36,773 nt of DNA, taken from positions 1 through 36,773 of the forward strand of contig NZ_SNWE01000030.1 in NCBI RefSeq assembly GCF_004362395.1, in the 5' to 3' direction. Shown here in pieces: positions 32,190-36,773 of the stretch (positions are counted from its first letter, which is position 1; every line of letters begins with the position of its first letter). The notes under the pieces are model-generated. The model was given only the letters and a program-made list of their open reading frames with translations, did not search any database and was not told the DNA's origin. A program made the translations under genes and the position numbers. Source of the stretch: Salegentibacter sp. 24 (lineage in GTDB: Bacteria > Bacteroidota > Bacteroidia > Flavobacteriales > Flavobacteriaceae).

Positions 32190-32654
32190 TTACAAACCCT
32201 GGTATCCACCCTCTAGCCACCAACAGTATTCCTCGTGGATTTTCGGGTGTGCTGCAAAATAATCCTCGTATTGATTATTCTGAGATTTCATTTTCATCAT
32301 CGCCCCATAAACCGAAAAGCTTTCCTCCAGTTTTTCATTGGCGGTATAACCAAAATACCCCACCAGGCCCAAAGCAAGAATTCCAAGTACCCCTAAAAGG
32401 ATAAGCAGGTAATTGGGGATGACCCTGGCACGTTTTAATTTCCGGTCTATTTCCTTTAGAATTTCATCTGTTATTTCCTTTTCTGCTTCCTGCTTTTTAA
32501 GGAATATGCTTAGATTATTTTCCAAAGCATCAGTGCTAATTGGAATACTCATAGTTACCAATTGCTTCGAAAGCTTTTGAAGTTCCAGCACAGCAGCTTT
32601 AAAATCAGCCATCTCATCGGCCATCAGTTCCATAATTTCATCTAGTTTTTTCAT
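32190..32654 (-). CDS. Small membrane protein of the mobilization module
   Basis: The 154-residue protein has a helical N-terminal half with coiled-coil character (MADFKAAVLELQKLSKQL, EKEITDEILKEIDRKLKRA), one membrane segment (YLLILLGVLGILALGLVGYF, about 102-121) and a short tail ending in WWLEGGYQGL. Proteins of this kind lie directly behind relaxase genes in Flavobacteriaceae mobilizable elements. It begins 11 bp after the relaxase stop. It could anchor the relaxosome at the membrane; this is inferred from position. Confidence 0.65.
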   Translation of the reverse strand: MKKLDEIMELMADEMADFKAAVLELQKLSKQLVTMSIPISTDALENNLSIFLKKQEAEKEITDEILKEIDRKLKRARVIPNYLLILLGVLGILALGLVGYFGYTANEKLEESFSVYGAMMKMKSQNNQYEDYFAAHPKIHEEYCWWLEGGYQGL

Positions 32655-32665
32655 AACTTAAAGTT

Positions 32666-33538
32666 TTAATATCCATATCCTATACCGGTATCTCTTATAA
32701 TCTTAACTGCTCCTTTTACAAGCTCTTTGGTTATTTTGGTAGACAGGTTACCGCTTAATTGCACGGTCTTATTCAAGACCTGTAGTTCCTTTGGTGCCTG
32801 CGTTAGTCTTTTTAAACCCTGGTTTTGCGAAATAGCAGGAATTAACCGGTTACCACTCATCGACCGGTGTACTTCACTGGCCTTAAGGTTCACCCCCTTG
32901 TATTCCATCCGGAAGCCCTGCAGTTGATTCGCTTTATTTATTGTGGGAATCACTTCCACCTTTTGGGACTTCATCCTGGCTATATACTCATCCAGGGATC
33001 TTGGCCTCGACTGAAGCACCCGGTCATGTATATTCCTGATTTCCTGCCGCAAGCCCTTTAACTCATGAAGCTTTTCCTGCTGTACTTCCCGAACCCTTTT
33101 AAAACCTAATTCCCTGGCAACATTATCAGCGGCGAGCTGGCTTCGTTTCCCGATAAAGCGGTCATTGTAAGTCTTACCATCAAAGCCGATCCTGTTGGTA
33201 TAGATATGAACATGGGTATGCGCCTTATCCCTGTGAACAAAGCCAATAGATTGATGGTCTTGCAGTTTCATCTCCTTTAAAAACTTCTTAGCGAGCTCTT
33301 CCAGGTCCATTTTACTGAGATCCTTCCCGTCCTCAATGTTCGGGCTGACGATAAAGCTTAAGGTGTTATTGGTACAGCGCTCATTTTGCGATTGGATAAT
33401 CCTGAACTCTTCAGCGATCTGGGCAGGAGTATTCCCGGCCACATGTTCTCGGAGTACAATTTCAGCTTCCTTTTCCTGGTTCCAGCCATAGGATATAGAA
33501 GCCCTGGTCCTGGAAATAGCATGTCCTTTTCCTATCAT
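32666..33538 (-). CDS. mobA: Relaxase/mobilization nuclease (MobA/VirD2 type)
   Basis: The 290-residue protein is a relaxase that would nick the oriT strand and stay bound to its 5' end. The metal site is HTHVH (107-111) within FVHRDKAHTHVHIYTNRI, with His102 before it. The N-terminal SISYGWN (14-20) offers the catalytic Tyr. It overlaps the mobC stop by 4 bp, so the two are coupled. It is shorter than many relaxases, as usual for Bacteroidota mobilizable elements that borrow the transfer machinery of other elements. Confidence 0.88.
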   Translation of the reverse strand: MIGKGHAISRTRASISYGWNQEKEAEIVLREHVAGNTPAQIAEEFRIIQSQNERCTNNTLSFIVSPNIEDGKDLSKMDLEELAKKFLKEMKLQDHQSIGFVHRDKAHTHVHIYTNRIGFDGKTYNDRFIGKRSQLAADNVARELGFKRVREVQQEKLHELKGLRQEIRNIHDRVLQSRPRSLDEYIARMKSQKVEVIPTINKANQLQGFRMEYKGVNLKASEVHRSMSGNRLIPAISQNQGLKRLTQAPKELQVLNKTVQLSGNLSTKITKELVKGAVKIIRDTGIGYGY

Positions 33539-33831
33539 TTTTTAAAGTTTTTTAAATGTTCCCTGATTTCCCTGGCAAGGTCTTGCACCTCCCTGGCCAG
33601 CCTCGGATCCCGCTTTCGAAACATATTTCCGATCCGGCTAAAATTGTTCTTGTACCGTACCAGCATCTGGTAGGTCTGCAATTGTTCAGGAGTGAGACGT
33701 TCCACGATATTCTTATCAAAGGCCGTAGCACGGATATATTCGGAAAGGGAGATTCCTGCCCTGGCAGCCCTTCTCTGGAGCAGCTTTTTCTCATAGATCG
33801 AACAGCGCACCTGGATGTATTCCCTTTTCAT
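33535..33831 (-). CDS. mobC: MobC relaxosome accessory protein
   Basis: The 98-residue protein has a ribbon-helix-helix-like N-terminus (YIQVRCSIYEKKLLQRRAAR, ISLSEYIRATAF) and the MobC-type NFSRIGNMFRKRDPRLA. MobC proteins bind oriT and help the relaxase. It is coupled to mobA by a 4-bp overlap. A strong inverted repeat 35 bp upstream of its start is a candidate binding site. Confidence 0.85.
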   Translation of the reverse strand: MKREYIQVRCSIYEKKLLQRRAARAGISLSEYIRATAFDKNIVERLTPEQLQTYQMLVRYKNNFSRIGNMFRKRDPRLAREVQDLAREIREHLKNFKK

Positions 33832-33865
33832 TTTTTTATTTTTAAATCCTTTGCAACCACCGGGC

Positions 33866-33906
33866 GCAAAGCAAGATTGTCATGACAATGACACATCTTG
33901 CTTTGC
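33866..33906. other. Candidate oriT
   Basis: GCAAAGCAAGA (33866-33876) is perfectly inverted as TCTTGCTTTGC (33896-33906). The loop begins with a palindrome TTGTCATGACAA (33877-33888). The structure lies immediately upstream of mobC-mobA, where many mobilizable elements have their transfer origin. A terminator for the primase gene is the alternative, though no T-run of good length follows. Confidence 0.45.
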
Positions 33907-33960
33907 CTTTTCAACTGAAAATTCCGATAGGTATTTACTATTTGCCAACGCATCAATTTT

Positions 33961-34836
33961 CTACTTCTCTGCTTTCCCAAAACTTCTTTCAGCCTTAAGT
34001 TTTTCATTGAGATCTATATATCCCGAATAGGAATCACTACAATCCGTGATATGCTCATAAAGGTTAACAAGTAAAGCAGTCGCTTTTTTACCTGCAGCAT
34101 CATTATCCAGGTAGAGTAAGACTCGCTCATATTTCGGAAGTAAGCCTTTAATACGATCCACAAAAGCCAGGGAATTTAAAACGATAGCATCCGAAGAATT
34201 CACTAAAACTTCCTCCATAGTAGCCAGGGATAGAAAATCAAACATCCCCTCCGTAACAATTAACTGTTTCGAACCATTTTGAATAAGGGAATAGGTCTTG
34301 GGACTACTGGAATTTTTAAAGTACTTATTGCGAAGTTCCCAGCCTCCCTTATTATTCCTAAGTCCTATGGCATAAAACTGCCGGTCTTTATACTGGTACC
34401 ATACCTGGGCACAATATATCCTGGCAATTTCAACAGGAATTTTCCGGGACTCCAGGTACCCGATAAGCGCCTGGTGATTTAAAGCTTCCACCCTTAGGAC
34501 CTCAATCCCTTGTTTTACTACCGGCTTCTTTACAGGTGGATGAAAAGAAGTAATTGTACCGGCTTCCAAAAATTCCAAAGCCTCCCTGTTGGAAAAAGAC
34601 TTTAGCAGCATAACAAGGTCAATCACATTCCCTCCTTTTCCTATCCCGAAATCATACCACAGGTTCTTTCTTAAAGAAACGCTGAAAGAGGCATGTGTTT
34701 CTGACCGCAGGGGACTCAGAAACCAGGCTTCTTTTTCCGTTGTTTTGCTGGGAAAGTGCCCTAATTTTGCAAGCGTTTTTACGATGCAAATATTACGGGC
34801 TTTTTCCCAGCTTTTAGATGTTGCTGTTTTTTCCAT
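33961..34836 (-). CDS. Toprim-domain DNA primase
   Basis: The 291-residue protein has the layout of small mobile-element primases. An N-terminal CHC2-like part at about 38-80 (FLSPLRSETHASFSV, WYDFGIGKGGNVIDLVMLL) keeps the fold pattern but lacks the zinc cysteines. The Toprim domain has TEGMFD (195-200) and YLDNDAAGKK (242-251) with the acidic residues that bind metal. It would prime replication of the excised element. It lies between mobC and the primase-helicase gene on the same strand. Confidence 0.85.
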   Translation of the reverse strand: MEKTATSKSWEKARNICIVKTLAKLGHFPSKTTEKEAWFLSPLRSETHASFSVSLRKNLWYDFGIGKGGNVIDLVMLLKSFSNREALEFLEAGTITSFHPPVKKPVVKQGIEVLRVEALNHQALIGYLESRKIPVEIARIYCAQVWYQYKDRQFYAIGLRNNKGGWELRNKYFKNSSSPKTYSLIQNGSKQLIVTEGMFDFLSLATMEEVLVNSSDAIVLNSLAFVDRIKGLLPKYERVLLYLDNDAAGKKATALLVNLYEHITDCSDSYSGYIDLNEKLKAERSFGKAEK

Positions 34837-34878
34837 TTTTTTTCATTTTATATCAACTGCTATCATATAACTTCAAAT

Positions 34879-34930
34879 CCCCGCATCGTTTTAATTTTGA
34901 TGACAAAACGATGACAAAACGATGCGGGGG
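34879..34930. other. Candidate replication origin with iterons
   Basis: CCCCGCATCGTTTT (34879-34892) is perfectly inverted as AAAACGATGCGGGG (34916-34929). Inside are two tandem copies of GATGACAAAAC (34899-34909 and 34910-34920), followed by GATGCGGGG. The 274-bp spacer lies between the primase and primase-helicase genes. This combination suggests a binding site for the element's replication proteins; a terminator of the helicase transcript is the alternative. Confidence 0.5.
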
Positions 34931-35110
34931 TTAAACCCTTGCTATCACTGGGCTTATTTAATATCTCTCATCATTCATCAAAAAAAAGAAATAATAAAAG
35001 GTATAAATCCCGGTGGTTGTTTCTTTGTTCCTTTTCAAAATTGAGGGTGATCGGGCACAAAGCCTTTGAGTCACTGGCCTCCCGGGCTTCATCAGTCTTT
35101 CATCAATTCA

Positions 35111-36316
35111 TCAGTTTAAATCTTCCTGGAACTGTTGTAGTAGAAAGGATTTTTTAACGGTATAATACCGGCCTTTAGCGTCGATCATGCCCAATCCCCC
35201 TTCCTGCCACATAATTATCTTTTGGTATTTTAGCGAATTATCCTGGTTACTTAACTTCCAGTCCTTCTTTAATATCTTTCGCAATTGGGTTAAGTCAGTT
35301 TTAACCCGGGTGCGATTTAATACCTGCAAGGCATCGATGGGACAAATAGCTACTTCTTCCAGCTCGAAGGTTTCCATGGCATCCAGCATCACACTGGCCA
35401 GTTCCTTTTCCACCCGGTTTCGGTTGTTTTGTATCAGGTTTTCCAGGGCATCAGTTCGTAGCTGCTCCGGGCTAAACCACATGCGGGTTTTATGAGTTGT
35501 AGCTAATTCCCGCTGCTGCAGGTAATTTATAAAGGCTGGTATTTCCGTCTTCAGGTGTTCCAGAAAATGAGTTTCTTCATTTTTTAGGGTAGGAACTTTC
35601 AAAACCCAGAAACGGGTTTCTTCGCTATCGATCTTGATAAAATTATCTTCGTTATTGCTACACAGGATAAACTTTCCAAAGAATTCTATTTCCCGCTTAT
35701 CCTTTCCTTTGGCCTCCAGTTTATTAGAATCGGTGGTGCTCAGGTATTTAATGCGTTCGGTAAGCTCCTCCCTGTTAAACAATACTTCATCAATGCAGAT
35801 CAGCAGTTTGTTCGTCCAGTCTGCATTAAACTGGCTGCTGAAGCTATCATTGGTCAGGTAGGTCAGGTTACTTTCAAAAATAGCCTTCAGCCATTTCAAA
35901 AAAGTGGTCTTTCCGGTAACTCGTTCTTTGGATACCAGGCATAGTATTGGCAGCATCTGGATCGGCTTTGTATACAAGAGTTGCAGGTAATCAAGGCCTA
36001 ATTCGTATTGGTCGGCGAAGATGTGTTTTAGGAATTGCAGGGAATGATCTATGCCGCCTGGTTTTGGGGAATAGGATAAGGGCGCATAGGTATTATAAAA
36101 CCCGTGATGCACCTGTTTAAAATCCCTGTGGCTTGGGATACAGGTAAAGCCTTCATATTTTTTTATACTGCCAACAAAACCTTTCCCGTGGTCCTGTCGC
36201 AAGGTCTCGATATTCCAGGGAATCAACACTTCGTTGAAGTTCCCGGAAATAGTGGGCATCGCTGCTATCTTATAGTAACTGGTACCCACACGGATATAGG
36301 CTGTCTTTTTCATCAT
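35111..36316 (-). CDS. Primase-helicase family ATPase
   Basis: The 401-residue protein has a P-loop SKERVTGKTTF (129-139), Walker B LLICIDEV (171-178) and sensor-like FILCSNNEDNF, as in primase-helicase or VirE-linked helicases of Bacteroidota elements. The C-terminal part (ICPIDALQVLNRT, GRYYTVKKSFLLQQF) is a likely winged helix. It would unwind the element for replication or transfer, with the neighbouring primase. It is preceded by the excisionase-like HTH gene 33 bp upstream. Confidence 0.8.
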   Translation of the reverse strand: MMKKTAYIRVGTSYYKIAAMPTISGNFNEVLIPWNIETLRQDHGKGFVGSIKKYEGFTCIPSHRDFKQVHHGFYNTYAPLSYSPKPGGIDHSLQFLKHIFADQYELGLDYLQLLYTKPIQMLPILCLVSKERVTGKTTFLKWLKAIFESNLTYLTNDSFSSQFNADWTNKLLICIDEVLFNREELTERIKYLSTTDSNKLEAKGKDKREIEFFGKFILCSNNEDNFIKIDSEETRFWVLKVPTLKNEETHFLEHLKTEIPAFINYLQQRELATTHKTRMWFSPEQLRTDALENLIQNNRNRVEKELASVMLDAMETFELEEVAICPIDALQVLNRTRVKTDLTQLRKILKKDWKLSNQDNSLKYQKIIMWQEGGLGMIDAKGRYYTVKKSFLLQQFQEDLN

Positions 36317-36349
36317 AACATTTTTAATGGATGAGTAAAAGGCAAAAGC

Positions 36350-36640
36350 CTACTTCCGGTTCTTTATCAGGCTCCTGTTGAACTGATCCTCCAGAAAGGC
36401 ATCGGAGAGGTCCGGTTCTCCCAGGAGCCAGGCATCAATCTTTTCCTTGTCAAAAAATTTCTGACGAATGTTAGGATTGTTCCCCATAGGGATAAGCTTC
36501 AAATGCGTAAGCTTATAGATCTTACTTTTGGAAAGTCCGGTATATTGTGCCAGGTCTTCCACGTTCATTACTTTTTTCGTGTGGGAAAGAAGGGTTTTAA
36601 TATCTTCCAGTAAACCCACTACTTGTTCCTGCTCATTCAT
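36350..36640 (-). CDS. Excisionase-like HTH protein
   Basis: The 96-residue protein has a MerR/excisionase-type helix-turn-helix (MNVEDLAQYTGLSKSKIYKL, about 25-44, then PNIRQKFFDKEKIDAWL). Such proteins commonly head the replication-mobilization operon of Bacteroidota integrative elements and act in excision or regulation. The 133 bp upstream to the window end hold no gene I can support. Confidence 0.8.
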   Translation of the reverse strand: MNEQEQVVGLLEDIKTLLSHTKKVMNVEDLAQYTGLSKSKIYKLTHLKLIPMGNNPNIRQKFFDKEKIDAWLLGEPDLSDAFLEDQFNRSLIKNRK

Positions 36641-36773
36641 AACTATATGGTTAAAATTAAAAATGAGTAAAAGGCCTTTTAACCTGAATTCGATCTAAGG
36701 ATTTAATAGAACAGTGCAATTTGATTGGTTGTTTGAGTTTCAAATTTGATCGCTGGTTTTTTTTCCTGGAAAG

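Noticed and set aside
32150-32404. Open frame on the plus strand opposite the small membrane protein gene
   Set aside because: It is a shadow of the mobilization-module gene on the minus strand and has no recognisable features.

Overview
The window is Bacteroidota DNA, most likely from a marine-type Flavobacteriaceae. It has a SusC/RagA receptor, a GMC oxidoreductase next to an exported TIM-barrel sugar isomerase, few Shine-Dalgarno sequences, low G+C, and integrase and mobilization genes of the kind carried by Bacteroidota integrative elements.

Left flank (1-5294): a truncated susC, a GMC oxidoreductase, a divergent sugar isomerase/epimerase, and a badly decayed glycoside hydrolase remnant (about 4330-4920). 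This looks like old polysaccharide-utilisation DNA. At 5295-5336 lies the 3' part of tRNA-Asn(GTT), cut exactly at the anticodon loop and still followed by its own terminator. A tyrosine recombinase starts at 5485, so this is an island junction.

Defence block (6725-21437, all on the minus strand): a type 3 BREX operon in the order brxF, brxC, pglXI, brxHII, pglZ, brxA. An AbiEi-like regulator and an AbiEii-like nucleotidyltransferase sit between pglXI and brxHII, and a PD-(D/E)XK-like nuclease follows brxA. Two 53-bp operators with the same four-half-site layout lie before the small first gene and before the AbiEi-like gene. This suggests that the AbiEi-like protein controls the whole cluster.

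Middle (21765-24836): small hypothetical genes, a membrane protein pair, a GIY-YIG nuclease and a short regulator with an 18-bp palindrome upstream.

The most interesting locus is 24957-27560. An ECF-like sigma factor with an extra C-terminal helix-turn-helix is followed after 2 bp by a 365-aa Cas12f homologue. That protein has lost its RuvC-I Asp and RuvC-II Glu and ends before RuvC-III and the zinc finger. Directly downstream are three 75-nt structured repeats, each followed by a different 8-9 nt segment and then a conserved T-rich flank. I read them as three guide-RNA genes. The locus matches the nuclease-dead Cas12f-sigma systems reported to start transcription at RNA-chosen sites, here with three guides. 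A rod-like RNA with a terminator and a 13-bp inverted repeat that overlaps the sigma start codon lie upstream.

Right part (27805-36773): a RhuM-Fic protein, a secreted protein, an SDR oxidoreductase with a Crp-family regulator and a matching Crp-type operator, and two copies of a structured repeat. A mobilization/replication module follows (small membrane protein, MobA relaxase, MobC, toprim primase, primase-helicase, excisionase-like HTH) with a candidate oriT and a candidate replication origin. The right end of the element is not in the window. It is unresolved whether the 5485 integrase and this module belong to one element or two.
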